This document shows, piece by piece, positions 1 to 10,262 of a stretch of 64,000 nt of DNA. Made by a program: the position numbers and the translations under genes. Source of the stretch: Siphlonurus alternatus. Its lineage: Eukaryota > Arthropoda > Insecta > Ephemeroptera > Siphlonuridae. The stretch lies in assembly GCA_949825025.1 (NCBI GenBank), contig OX463782.1, positions 26,810,773-26,874,772 of the forward strand, written 5' to 3'. The notes beneath the pieces are model-generated. The model ran no database searches. It saw only the letters and a program-made list of their open reading frames with translations, and was not told where the DNA came from. Within the stretch, counting starts at the first letter, position 1, and the number at the start of each line of letters is the position of its first letter.

Positions 1-124
1 CGCAATTAACGCGATTTCGCTGCCGCAACTTGGCTAATTCGCTCGCCGCGTAGAATATCACAGCTTGTGTGACAAAATCGCGTCGCATCGCCGTTGTCAC
101 CATCTGAATCCGCCTTAACACGCT
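1..124 (+). mobile_element. MITE-like repeat, truncated by window edge (copy 1)
   Basis: This stretch matches the right half of the repeat at 19526-19795 in the same orientation and that at 44332-44566 in reverse. Shared landmarks are the ATTAACGCGAT block, CACAGCTT followed by GTCA/GACA and AAATCGCGTCGCAT, and an end reading CCGCCTTAA. Only the right part lies in the window. The two complete copies have inverted ends resembling TTAAGGCGGATTCACATG, so I call it a short non-autonomous DNA transposon. No coding capacity is visible. Confidence 0.6.
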
Positions 125-3100
125 CAAAATCGAGGGGAAGGATGCTGTAACGTCATAGTCATGCCACGCATTTTTCCATGCTTAATTGTGTGTTAAATAA
201 TTGCATGACTATACGACATCACAGCGTTTTGCAGCTTGCAGCATGATTTTAAGAGTGCTAGAGGGTCTTAAAAAAATATTGACAAATATGCAATTAAAAA
301 ATTTCATGAAGGTTGTCCATTGTATGATTGTACAATCTGATAATTTTTTTAAAATAGTTTTACTGTTGAAATTAAGAATACAGTTTTACCAAGGCCAGAA
401 GCCTTATGGGTAGGTGCTACATAGTGTTCAATTTCACTGTTGAAATGCAAAGTTCTAATGTATTATCAAACAGGTTTAATTTTATTTAAAAGTTTTATTG
501 TTAAAATAAAGAAAATAATAGGTTTGATTTCAAATTTCAATTGTATTATGCATGCATATATAGCAATAAAATGATAACAAAAATGGTTTTATCATAAAAA
601 ACGTAATTCTGTTTAATTGAAAACATAAGTATTCAATATTTCAATCAATGTCACACAAGTTTAGTGAAGTGTTTTTGAAAATAGATTGATCAACAGATGA
701 TATGTTGATAAATTTTGTTTATTGGTGCGCACCGATAGAAGTTGGATATAATTTCTCCTCCATCCATATATAGCTCCAAAGTACGGTATGTATATTTTTT
801 AAGTACTTGCCAGCACGCATACGGTCGAAATACGACGTGCTTCAAAAATTATATACTATACAAGTCCATTTGAAGTTATTATAAAACACATAAAAAAGCA
901 TGAAGTATCCTCTTGAAAAAATGTTTCGTGAACGTATTTAAATTAGTTTTATAAAATACAAAAAAAAAAAAATGTAGAAATGAACTCATATATATACCTT
1001 AATATACAAATATAGTTCTTTCACTCTATCTCTTTCTCTATATAAGTTATGTTTTTTACGTATTTTTTTTTATTTGAGGTCATAAAAAAAGAGAAGTGTG
1101 TATCTCAAGCTGTAAAAGTAAATGCATATTGTACTCTTTACAATACAAACTCTAAAAAAAAGGGAGTGGAAAGAGATTTTCTCATCAAAAAAAGAGAAAA
1201 ATAGAAGCTATTTTTTATTGTTACTAGTGCTCTTGTGTTGCGTGCAATGATGTAGAATCATTGTTGTGATAATCCAAACAAAATTATACTCTCAGCCTTG
1301 TATCTCTTTTTGAAAGTAAAAGAGAGAAATAACACTAAAGAGTGAGTTACAAAATCTTTTGTCAACGTTGTATAAATATACACATACAGTATATGATACA
1401 GAATTGTGTAGGTCTACATGCTATTAACTTGATGAACGACAATGATTATTTAAAGTACAAAACAAACAATGAACACTATAAGGTTAATATTGTTGTTTGC
1501 TGATTATTTAAAAACTCCCTATATGATGAAAAAAAAAAGAGTATGTAAAATTCTTATAAATACATTGGAATATAAAATAAATAATAAAATATATATGTTA
1601 ACTTGCAAACAAAATTTCAACCATGATACGAAAGAAAGAAAACCATAAAAAATATATGCTATATTACAAAGAAGATAATCACACAGATAAACAGCTTTTT
1701 CATTAATTAACCGTGGTTAGTGTGAATGAGTTATGCTTACTCAAACCTGGTTAATATAGTGAGAAAACTAGTTATCTTGATTCTTTCTCGTATCTTCGTG
1801 AATCGTGCTTGCAATTTTTACAGGAACTCAGTAGTAGAACTTTGTTTAATATCGAGGAGCTGTATAAATTTTAAAATATTATTATTATTTTTTTTTACCT
1901 TCCAGCGTACTTCTTTTAATTTTAGTAATAAAAAAACTGAATAAAAAAATAATTGGATGTGATATTCTAGACAGGTTGTTAAACTATAATGTTTAACACT
2001 ATATACCCAATGGGTTACCAATTTAAAATACGTTGTCTATTCTTCTTCAATCTTTCATTTCCAAAGAGAAAAAAAAATCACCAATCAACAGAATCCTATA
2101 ATGATGACCAAGGGACTCAAACCCAAAGCTAAATTATCCTCAGAGAAAAAAAAAAAGAAGAAGGCTTCATTGAAGTCTGCAAGGATCACTAGTAATCAAG
2201 CATGATTGTAGTAAGCGCTAACTTCAAATGCCTCCAAGGCTTGATTGCAAAACCTTTCCTTCAGAAACGTTGGTACATTATATAAAAAAAAGTCTCATCT
2301 TTTTTTTTTTATTTTTTTTTTTTTAAATTAAACTTAAAAAGATTGATTAAGCTAGGTCATCTTTAAATTTTTATTTTTAATTAATTCTTTCGTCTGGTTT
2401 TTAGATAACGATCCAGCCAAATACTTCAAATGCTACCATTTGATTTCAATATGATCGTTTGAAGTGTATGCAAAGCTCTCGAAATTTTGATCGAGTGAGA
2501 TTTGTAAATCAAGAGAAGAAGGGGGAGGGGAGAAGGGGAGAGGAGATGCGTTCATCATCAGTTTTACTGAAAATGAGAGAATGAGTGGGAACATGTTTAA
2601 ATAGCCATTAGCCAAAAAGCTAGATGGGGAGGGAAATCAATCTACTTTTAATGAAATTGATTATTGATACTGTATAATATAATGGCGTTCCAAAATTTAA
2701 AAAAAAAAATTAACTTTTAAATTTAATATTGAAATAGCAAAAGAAGTTCATAATTAAAAAAAAAAAAACGTATTTTTTAATGATGTACAACATAAAATTG
2801 AATTAAATTAAATTATTATAAGAAAATTAATTTATGCACCTGTGTTGAGGGCATGCAGCCAGCGTTAATGACCACAGGTACTAGGTGCTCAATGTTTACT
2901 TTCACTATCTATTGCCCCGATTAAACACAGCTGTCACAGAGATCAGATCTATTTTTGATAGATTGAATGCATGATTTACATATAATATTTCCTTATTTTC
3001 AATTAACCCAATAAGCTCGCTCTTATTGTTTCAAACGGTTTAGTGAGGGACAATTCCTCACAGTGGAGATGGTAGCATTTTTTTTTTCCAAGGACACGTT

Positions 3101-3125
3101 CTGAGCTTGGAGCTCGAGGCGGGGT
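125..3125. other. AT-rich non-coding stretch, no gene seen
   Basis: This lies downstream of the beat-like gene's stop codon (that gene is on the minus strand). It consists of AT-rich sequence with many A and T homopolymers. Open frames here are short, of low complexity and resemble no protein I know. A fragment with TAACCGTGGTTAGTG near 1708-1725 resembles the inner part of the foldback repeats at 22.3 and 23.3 kb. Confidence 0.5.
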
Positions 3126-3129
3126 AATG

Positions 3130-3470
3130 GGTAGGGATAAAGGAGAGAGGAAAAGGATGGCGACCACGGTCTGTTACACGTCCCATTGCAGCATTCGCTG
3201 AGGTGTGACTGAGGGAACCGTGGAAAACTTCAGTCAGGACTGACACCTCTACTTTTTATCAATGGACCAAATTGATGTCCAAAGTCTGGGGAACTACACA
3301 CAAGTGCCTCACTGCACTGGATGGAAAGCGAGATGAATTAATTTACCCCAGGGAGGGAGCAACGTAATTTTTACTTGAAACGTTCACCCATCCAAGTACC
3401 AGCCACGCTCGATGTAGCTTGACTTCGGTGATGTAGCGATAACTTATCACTGCACTGCGCCACGTTTGAC
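3130..3470 (-). mobile_element. 5S rRNA-derived SINE (copy 1)
   Basis: Read on the minus strand, about 3465-3382 matches the internal promoter half of 5S rRNA: ATCACCGAAGTCAAGC, then GAGCGTGG, then GTACTTGGATGGGTGA. The body then runs through CTGGGGTAAATT to a 3' module with TTCCACGGTTCCCTCAGTCA near 3225-3195. The layout is the same in copies at 26.55-26.8 and 49.8-50.06 kb. 5S-derived SINEs (SINE3 type) are Pol III-transcribed and mobilised by a LINE. Boundaries are approximate; no clear target-site duplication was found. Confidence 0.8.
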
Positions 3471-5482
3471 TTACGTTTAAGCAATGAAATTTGTCTAAAA
3501 TCAATGTTTATGTGTTACTAAAATAAACAAATTTAACGATGAATACAATATAAAATTCTTCATATGACACATGATGTATCACGTAAAGTAAAAAAAAGAA
3601 TACAAAGAAAAAAATATGCACTTTTTTACGTAATAGATCTCTACAAGATAGTGAAACTTTTATCAAAACATCTTAAACCAACAACAGTGTGTTTTATTAT
3701 ATCGTTTACTTGAAAGTTTTTGCAAGACAACAAACTGCCTGTCCAGTCTTGTTTATAGCAAGGCAATTCAATTTAGTAAAAACTGACTCGACAGGAACCA
3801 AGTTAAAAAATATTTCTCCTATATCTTGACACTTACTTGTAACGATGACAAAAAGCTTGTCGACTTTTAGTGACAAAAGGAAAAGAACAAAAAAAAATTA
3901 ACTCAATGTCGAAAGCCATCAACAACAACAAAAGGTAATTTTTTTTTATACGTATGATCTTTAAAATTTGATAGACTATCTGCACCTAATATCTCTTATT
4001 ATTATATACATTGACATTTTCTATTCTCAATAAATATATGTAAGTAGGGCAAGTATAGCTATAAGTCGAAAGATTCATTGAAAGTTTTCTATCAATGCCA
4101 AGGCAATAAATAAAAGCTTTTGCTTAAAGTGTCCAAGAAAATGTGTCTCGAGTCTCCATTGTGGTTTTTTCTTTTTTATATCGTTGTTCGCTGGCTTGCT
4201 TGGTTGGATGTGGGGCAGTCTCAGCATCTTCTTCTTCTGCTACTTGCAGCCGCCGGCAGGCGAGCAATCTTGGAGCAGCTTGCATCTTCAGCTAGCTCTC
4301 CAACACTCCAGGCCTCCTTCTTCACTGCTGCCTCATCTCTCTCTTTCTTTCTCTCTCGCTCACTCCTCAAGAAATAAAAACTCCGCGACGAAATTCAATT
4401 AGCCTGAGCGGGTGTCTCGCTCGATGGCGTTCTTCTCTTGAAAACAATACTCGAAATAAATGTTCTCTCTGAAGTATGCTATGAGCCAACCGCAGATGAA
4501 CAAGAATAAAATCAGAAGAAGAATACTTGGCTGCTTATTTGAAGGAGGGTAAAACATACAAAATTGAAGCTAATAATGTCAGGAAAAATAAAAATATATA
4601 TATATATATAAAGTTTAGAAAATCAATATACTTTAATGGTGTTTAAATTGCTCACTTTATTTTTTAAGTCACCCTCTCTTTTTAATACGATACTGTGGTT
4701 AGAGTATGGGGTCAAAGCGGTCTCAATGGACTTTTATTTTTTCAATATGTTTTAAAGTAGACTATACAGTGTACAATGTTCAATATTGTATAGAAAAAAA
4801 AGTCATTGAATTTTTTTTACACAATTTTATTATCTAATTTTTTTTAGACATAACATAGGGTATATTCAAACATTTTTTTTCCACGGTTTAACAAAAACTT
4901 TTTTTATGCCCTTTTATTTTTCATTTCATTCCTCAAAATGATTTTTCTATTACAACTTTCTTTGATCTCAATCCATTTTTTTTCTAATATATCATTGATA
5001 CATCTTCACATAAATACTATAGGCCATAACATTGTTAATTTACAATGATTGAGTATTTTTTTGACAATTTTTTTTTTAGTTATATTAATATTTATATACA
5101 AAATTTACAACATCTAATACGTTAAGCTTTTTTTTTTTTTTTAGTCACATTAAAAATTATAGGGACTGAAGACTAAGTAAAGTATTTTTTTTTCCATTTA
5201 ATATATATTTTTTATTATAATTATTTGATTTGCCTTGTCGCAAAAGATTTTTTTTTTTCAATGCATTCTTGCAGTCTTTTTATGATTTGGGAGACACGAT
5301 TTTGTCACACGAGAAAACACAAAGTTAGGATAGGACACTGATCTCCTTTCTTCTTTTTTTTTGTTATTTAAAATCAAAATTCAGAGTGAGCTTGAAGGAC
5401 TTACAATGCCGCAAATCGTTCTCAAACTTATCTCGATCGCAACCTTTAAAATGTAAATTACTTGGGATTTTCACATTCGACG

Positions 5483-5521
<39 letters not shown>

Positions 5522-6374
5522 ATTCACTTTTTTACTGCATTTCAAAAATTGCAGTAGTTCAGATTTTATGTTTAAAAATTATATATATAATTTTCTTTTT
5601 TAAATCACTGAATTGTCTTGTTTGAAATAAAATGCTCACAAAAGGTGACATCCGTCACAGTTCACGTATACGTTGACCTTTCATGAAAATAACAACTTTT
5701 TGTTTCATGAATATTTTTTACACTTTAATTTTTACATAAAAACTTGTTGCCTTATGTTAATTACGTAGAATAATAGCAGTGAAAAAACAAAATAAAGTTT
5801 TTGTTTACTATTTTTGCCAGAAGAGGTACACCATTTACACTTTCACATCCATATATTATTTTTCACATTTATAATTCTTCAATCCACACAATTATAACTG
5901 CCAAAAGAAAATAATAATATAATAAATAACATGTATTTTTTTTAACATTTTTTAAATATTTTTTTAACATATAATTTTAAAATTTAATGAAAACAATTAC
6001 TAAATTTATATTTCAAACAAATTAGATACATCAAATAAAACATTAGGGCAGTCTAAAGTTCAGTTTTGGTTAGATATTTTTAAAAATCCTCTGATGTACA
6101 TATATTTTTTTTTATATAGCAAGTAAAAACTTGGGAAGAGTCTTCAGAGGAATTTATAAGTAGCACGCCCTCATTTTTAAACTAGATCGGTGCTCACATA
6201 GGGGTTGGTGGTTGAAATTTTGGGAAAGGTTTAAAGAGCTCATTGACGTTGACAGGGTGATGAGATACAGATAGACAGACACCCCTGGGGGTTTCTCACA
6301 GGGGTCGACGACGACGAGGGTTTAAAGGGATGAGGAAGGGTGATCACCATTTACTGAAGTGTCACAGCGGCCCG
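3471..6374. other. Downstream flank and probable 3' UTR region of the beat-like gene
   Basis: No coding exon is recognised. The part nearest 6374 should be 3' UTR of the minus-strand gene; where it ends is not clear. Sequence from about 6180 to 6374 is distinctly GC-richer than its surroundings. A second GC-richer patch lies at 4140-4440, with (CT)-rich sequence. A 30+ base poly(A) run lies at 5483-5518 and many T runs occur. The open frames at 4120-4402 are low-complexity Leu/Ser-rich readings of CT-rich DNA. Confidence 0.45.
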
Positions 6375-6457
6375 CTATCTGTTAAGAACCGCAAGCAGGC
6401 CTAGCAGGGCCAGAAGCTGGGTGCAGAACCAAGGACCGTCAGACACGTGCGAGCCAG
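6375..6457 (-). CDS. beat: beat-like gene, terminal coding exon (GPI-signal-like tail)
   Basis: Read on the minus strand, an acceptor TTCCTTGTTCCAG ends at 6458 and is followed by 83 coding bases to a TAG stop at 6377-6375. The exon starts in phase 1, which matches the phase-1 donor at 22732 exactly. The joined codon gives Ala, then GSHVSDGPW, then the hydrophobic FCTQLLALLGLLAVLNR and stop. A short polar stretch with small residues followed by about 15 hydrophobic residues at the extreme C-terminus is the layout of a GPI-attachment signal; some Beat proteins are membrane-anchored. No alternative good donor/acceptor pairing was needed. The exon is too short for ORF finding and is supported by frame, acceptor and composition together. 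The intron to the previous exon is about 16.3 kb and contains the LINE. A 3' UTR should follow below 6375. Confidence 0.72.
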
Positions 6458-7729
6458 CTGGAACAAGGAACAGGTACACTTACGTTAGTCAAACCATATT
6501 ATATAAATTGAGTTGGTAGTTAATTGTATTGAGAAATCACATTTATAAAACTAAGGCATAATAAACTACTAAGACACATATTTCTTTTGTTTGGGTGATT
6601 TAAATTTTATATATATTTCAAATATATACACTATATATTATATAGAATAATATAGAGCATCTTAAGGAGCTACGAGATTCTATAATAGATAAGATTAAGA
6701 ATTAGAATTCTTAGCCACTATTTATTGCAATAATGCCACCAAACACTATAAATAAAATTACTCTAGATCTGTATTTTTTTATTAGTATAATTGTTAAAGA
6801 GAGAACTCTTGCAGTAATTTTGGAACGCTGGTTGAATAAATTTTCCAGTCCGACAAACATCAAGGATACTTAAAAAAGGGTTGTGCAATCTACTCAGCTC
6901 TTAAACCGCTTTATGGAAAGAATAAAAAAGTGTTTGCCACAAATTTATTGATTACTTTTCGTGGTTTCGCAGGTGCTAGGCAGCTAATTTTTCCCACGGA
7001 CCAATATTGTTTACACCAGCGAAGTGAGAGGAGAAAAAAAAAATGTTCACAGCTAAAATTAGACTACATTATAATTATATGAAAAAGTTTTTTTTTTTCA
7101 GAAAAATGTCGTAAAGAAAAGTAAGTAAGAAATAATTATATTAGTTCGGTGCAGAGAAAATACCACCAATCTGAACCACAGATATAATTGTATTATGAAG
7201 TTGATCAAGGCATGAAAAAACTTATAAAAATGGCAATATGTAAATAACAATTAATTGATTCTCTCGTATATTTTCAAAACTGTTTTTTTTTTTAAGTATC
7301 ACATCTTTTATTTTAAACATATTAGGCGTTATCTGTAATGCGATATAATAATAATAATATTTTTATTCAATCATTGGTTGTACAATACAACATAAATCAC
7401 GTCATTATATATATATATATAACTTATAGTCTAAAACATGAAAATAAATAGAACCCTCTTATCATTTAATATATTGTACATATTTCGTCAGTAAAAACAA
7501 AAAAAAAAAAAGTGGAGAAAAAATATCACAATTACACTATTTTATAAGGCAACCAGATTTGTAACCGCGGTTAGTGTAAGTTAGACTGACATAATTAACC
7601 ATGGTTAGTGAGACCTGGTTGTTGATCATCCTTTAATAGCCATTATACCTAAGTGTGAGTTATTATACTTTTATTATGATCATGAGGTAGGTGGTACCTC
7701 TTTTATTATGAGGTAGGTGGCAGCACCTG
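6458..7729. other. Intronic sequence upstream of the LINE insertion
   Basis: AT-rich intron of the beat-like gene with short (TA)n and poly(A) tracts. At 7563-7620 there are fragments TAACCGCGGTTAGTG and TTAACCATGGTTAGTG, followed by GACCTGGTT. These resemble the inner motifs of the foldback elements at 22.3 and 23.3 kb. At 7664-7730 an imperfect tandem of TTTTATTATG and AGGTAGGTGG lies just before the retrotransposon ORF1 and may already belong to its 5' end. Confidence 0.4.
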
Positions 7730-7925
7730 AGAGCTTAACTACAATATTTTCACTGCTCCGTAATTTTTAAAGATTAACCTTTTTATCTATCATTTAATTA
7801 AAAAGAAAGTCTGTTCATCGGAAAGTTGAAGTTTTTTTCTATTAAGTGATACATTACTACTAAGTGTCCTGTGCATTGAACTTTAAATATAAAGGTGTGA
7901 TAAATATTCTCTTGAGAACAACATC

Positions 7926-10262
7926 ATGACGGACCTACGCTCCATGCGTGCTACACCTCAGTTCTGCTCTCCGCTCGTACCACACTGGCCGCCACCTGCT
8001 AGAACTACACCGGAGGTTTTTAACTCACAATTTATTAATTATGATAAAAATAATTCTGATATACATATGTCCAATGAAAGCCTATCAAATGATCTGACTG
8101 TACATCCAATGTACAAATTAATTCAACATAATATTAAGGACTTATTTACTGACTTTAGAGAAGAAATTAAATGCACTATTAAATTAATGTTAAATGAAAG
8201 AAATGGAATTTCTTCTGCAAATAACTTTAATAATGAGGGAAATTCAAATCATCAATGTCATATACAAACAGCTGATTATGACAGGTCACCAGTTCAATTC
8301 TCGCGACCTTGGAGGACGGCTGGTTACACAAAACAACGCCCACCTCAGCCGACGTCGTTCACTAGAGTGCCACAGCAGCAGCAGCAATCACGCCAGCAGC
8401 AGCAGCAACAATCTGAGCAATCACGCCAGCAGCAGACACGCCGGCAGCACGTTGTAAGTCAGTATCAACCTCGTCGCCCGCTCCAACACCAACTGAGCGC
8501 TCAGCGACCGCACCCTACCCAGCTGCCGCGCCAAAGCCAGGGTGCCCAATTGCGGCCCCCAAGACCTCCTTATAATCCGTGGGGTGCGACAGTACCAACA
8601 TCAAACTCATTTTCAGTACTACAACATATTAATAATGAGTCTTTTCCGACTTTACATCAGAAAAATACCAATAACCATAATATAAAAAGAAAACATCAAA
8701 ATTTCCGTTTCATTGAAAAGAAAGGAAATTTGTTTGACGCACCACCAGGCACATCCTACGCCCACTGCGTTGATAAAACATTTAAACAAGGACGTGGAGT
8801 TGCAACTCAATTTAAAAAAAAACATGGACAAACCCCTTTTTTAAAGAGTCAACTCAAAAATACTGGTGAAGTAGCTGTTTTATCTTCAGATGACAGTTTT
8901 ATTTTCTACTTAGTTACTAAATCTGTCCATAACAGCTATCCTGACCACTCAAATATACTACTTGCATTAAAAAATTTAAGAAATATCTGTGAGATTTTAA
9001 GTATAAAAAAACTCGCAATTCCTCGTTTAGCATGTGGCAGAGACGGTTTCAACTGGTCTACTATAAAACAAGACATTATTTCAGTGTTCAAAGATCTTGA
9101 CATTGAAATTGTTGCTTATTATGGATGGAAGACATTAGCAAAGAAAGTTGCAAGTAATGATGATGAAACAGCTGTTAAAGAACTCTTTGAGGAATCAGCC
9201 CAATCTACTCTAGCAAACGTCATTACCGCTAGGGCCCCTCCTTCTAATAACCTGGCGGTCCTTGTAAGTTCCGGGCAATGCCAGACCTCTACCTTGCGAG
9301 AGAGTACCCGCCCCTCAATTGTCACGCCTGACATAGTGAGGGTGGAGGGACTGCCAGTGCCAGCCACGAAGGAGCAGATGTCTAATACCCGGGGCGAGAA
9401 GTCAGGCCTCGCTCAGGTGAACGACGGTACCACCCCGGGCGAGGAGTCAGGCCTCGCTTCGGTGAACGACGGTACCACCCCGGGCGAGGAGTCAGGCCTC
9501 GCTTCGGTGAACGACGGTACCACCCCGGGCGAGGAGTCAGGCCTCGTTTCGGTGAACGACGGTACCACCCCGGGCGAGGAGTCAGGCCTCGCTTCGGTGA
9601 ACGACGGTACCACCCCGGGCGAGGAGTCAGGCCTTGCTCCGGTGAACGACGGTACCACCCCGGGCGAGGAGTCAGGCCTCGCTTCGGTGAACGACGGTAC
9701 CACCCCGGGCGAGGAGTCAGGCCTCGTTTCGGTGAACGACGGTACCACCCCGGGCGAGGAGTCAGGCCTCGCTCCGGCGAACGACGGTATTGCCCCGAGT
9801 GAGGAGTCAAGTCTTGTTTTGGTAAACAATAGTTTGCCTGAATCAGGACCACCCTTACCAGATCCTGTATGTTCTCTTGAATTGAATCAAGATATTATAG
9901 ATCTGAACTCATTACATCCAAGACTCAAAGCTTTTTTACTAACGATTTTAGATAATAAATTCCAATTTACAAATGATCTATTAAAAAATGATGAAACCGC
10001 TGCTAAGAAAAGTGCAATTAATTCAGAAAAATCAATTAATGAAATTTCATCTGTTGTCTCACCATCCATTATTAGTAAAAATGATACTATTAATGATAAT
10101 GTTTTGAGTTCAAATGTTGATAATTTTAATCTGGCATCTCAATTGAAATCCCCCATTAAAAATTCTCAGGAAGATACACAATCTTCCCCTGTGAGATCAC
10201 GGCTCCGTGCCAGTACACTAAACAGTATCTCCACCAAATTGCCCAACAAAAAAAAAACTTAA
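7926..10262 (+). CDS. LINE ORF1 protein with TARG1/OARD1-like macrodomain and 15-residue tandem repeat
   Basis: A 778-residue protein. Residues about 60-93 may be helical. Residues 148-175 are Gln/Ser/Arg-rich, and 176-220 are Pro/Arg/Gln-rich and basic, plausibly RNA-binding. Residues about 258-401 form a macrodomain: KGNLF (266-270), AHC (279-281), GRGVATQFKKK (289-299), GEVAVL (314-319), FYLVTK (327-332) and IPRLACGRD (365-373). These align in order with human TARG1/OARD1, which hydrolyses ADP-ribose from glutamate. Lys332 and Asp373 fall at the TARG1 catalytic positions Lys84 and Asp125, and Asn268 replaces the ligand-binding Asp. Residues 501-620 are eight near-identical 15-mers of the type GTTPGEESGLASVND, with degenerate copies on each side. 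The C-terminus is Ser/Asn-rich. No CCHC knuckle is visible, unlike typical jockey-like ORF1. I infer an RNA-binding chaperone or packaging role; ADP-ribose hydrolase activity is a prediction. Confidence 0.88.
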   Translation: MTDLRSMRATPQFCSPLVPHWPPPARTTPEVFNSQFINYDKNNSDIHMSNESLSNDLTVHPMYKLIQHNIKDLFTDFREEIKCTIKLMLNERNGISSANNFNNEGNSNHQCHIQTADYDRSPVQFSRPWRTAGYTKQRPPQPTSFTRVPQQQQQSRQQQQQQSEQSRQQQTRRQHVVSQYQPRRPLQHQLSAQRPHPTQLPRQSQGAQLRPPRPPYNPWGATVPTSNSFSVLQHINNESFPTLHQKNTNNHNIKRKHQNFRFIEKKGNLFDAPPGTSYAHCVDKTFKQGRGVATQFKKKHGQTPFLKSQLKNTGEVAVLSSDDSFIFYLVTKSVHNSYPDHSNILLALKNLRNICEILSIKKLAIPRLACGRDGFNWSTIKQDIISVFKDLDIEIVAYYGWKTLAKKVASNDDETAVKELFEESAQSTLANVITARAPPSNNLAVLVSSGQCQTSTLRESTRPSIVTPDIVRVEGLPVPATKEQMSNTRGEKSGLAQVNDGTTPGEESGLASVNDGTTPGEESGLASVNDGTTPGEESGLVSVNDGTTPGEESGLASVNDGTTPGEESGLAPVNDGTTPGEESGLASVNDGTTPGEESGLVSVNDGTTPGEESGLAPANDGIAPSEESSLVLVNNSLPESGPPLPDPVCSLELNQDIIDLNSLHPRLKAFLLTILDNKFQFTNDLLKNDETAAKKSAINSEKSINEISSVVSPSIISKNDTINDNVLSSNVDNFNLASQLKSPIKNSQEDTQSSPVRSRLRASTLNSISTKLPNKKKT
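8697..9128 (+). other. Macrodomain-coding segment of ORF1
   Basis: Codons for residues about 258-401 of ORF1. Key sites: predicted catalytic Lys332 at 8919-8921 and Asp373 at 9042-9044. The glycine-rich phosphate-binding loop corresponds to GRGVATQFKKK. The segment is uninterrupted and keeps the AT-rich codon use of the rest of the element, so it does not look like a fresh, GC-different host insertion. Marked separately because it is the distinctive part of the element. Confidence 0.85.
9384..9830 (+). repeat. 45-bp coding minisatellite within ORF1
   Basis: Eight near-identical 45-bp units occupy 9426-9785, with a degenerate copy before and after. Each encodes one 15-residue unit of the GTTPGEESGLASVND type. 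Units differ mainly at the two codons after Gly-Leu (Ala-Ser, Val-Ser or Ala-Pro). The order is AS, AS, VS, AS, AP, AS, VS, AP, which hints at duplication of multi-unit blocks. The array is far more GC-rich than the surrounding ORF. Because the unit is a multiple of three, two antisense frames stay open; these are shadows. Confidence 0.95.

Noticed and set aside
4120..4402. 85- and 72-codon frames in a GC-richer patch
   Set aside because: Low-complexity Leu/Ser readings of CT-rich DNA in two competing frames, with no supporting signal.
9382..9852. Two long minus-strand open frames (156 and 138 codons) over the ORF1 minisatellite
   Set aside because: The 45-bp unit is a multiple of three, so any stop-free frame stays open through the array; these are shadows of ORF1.
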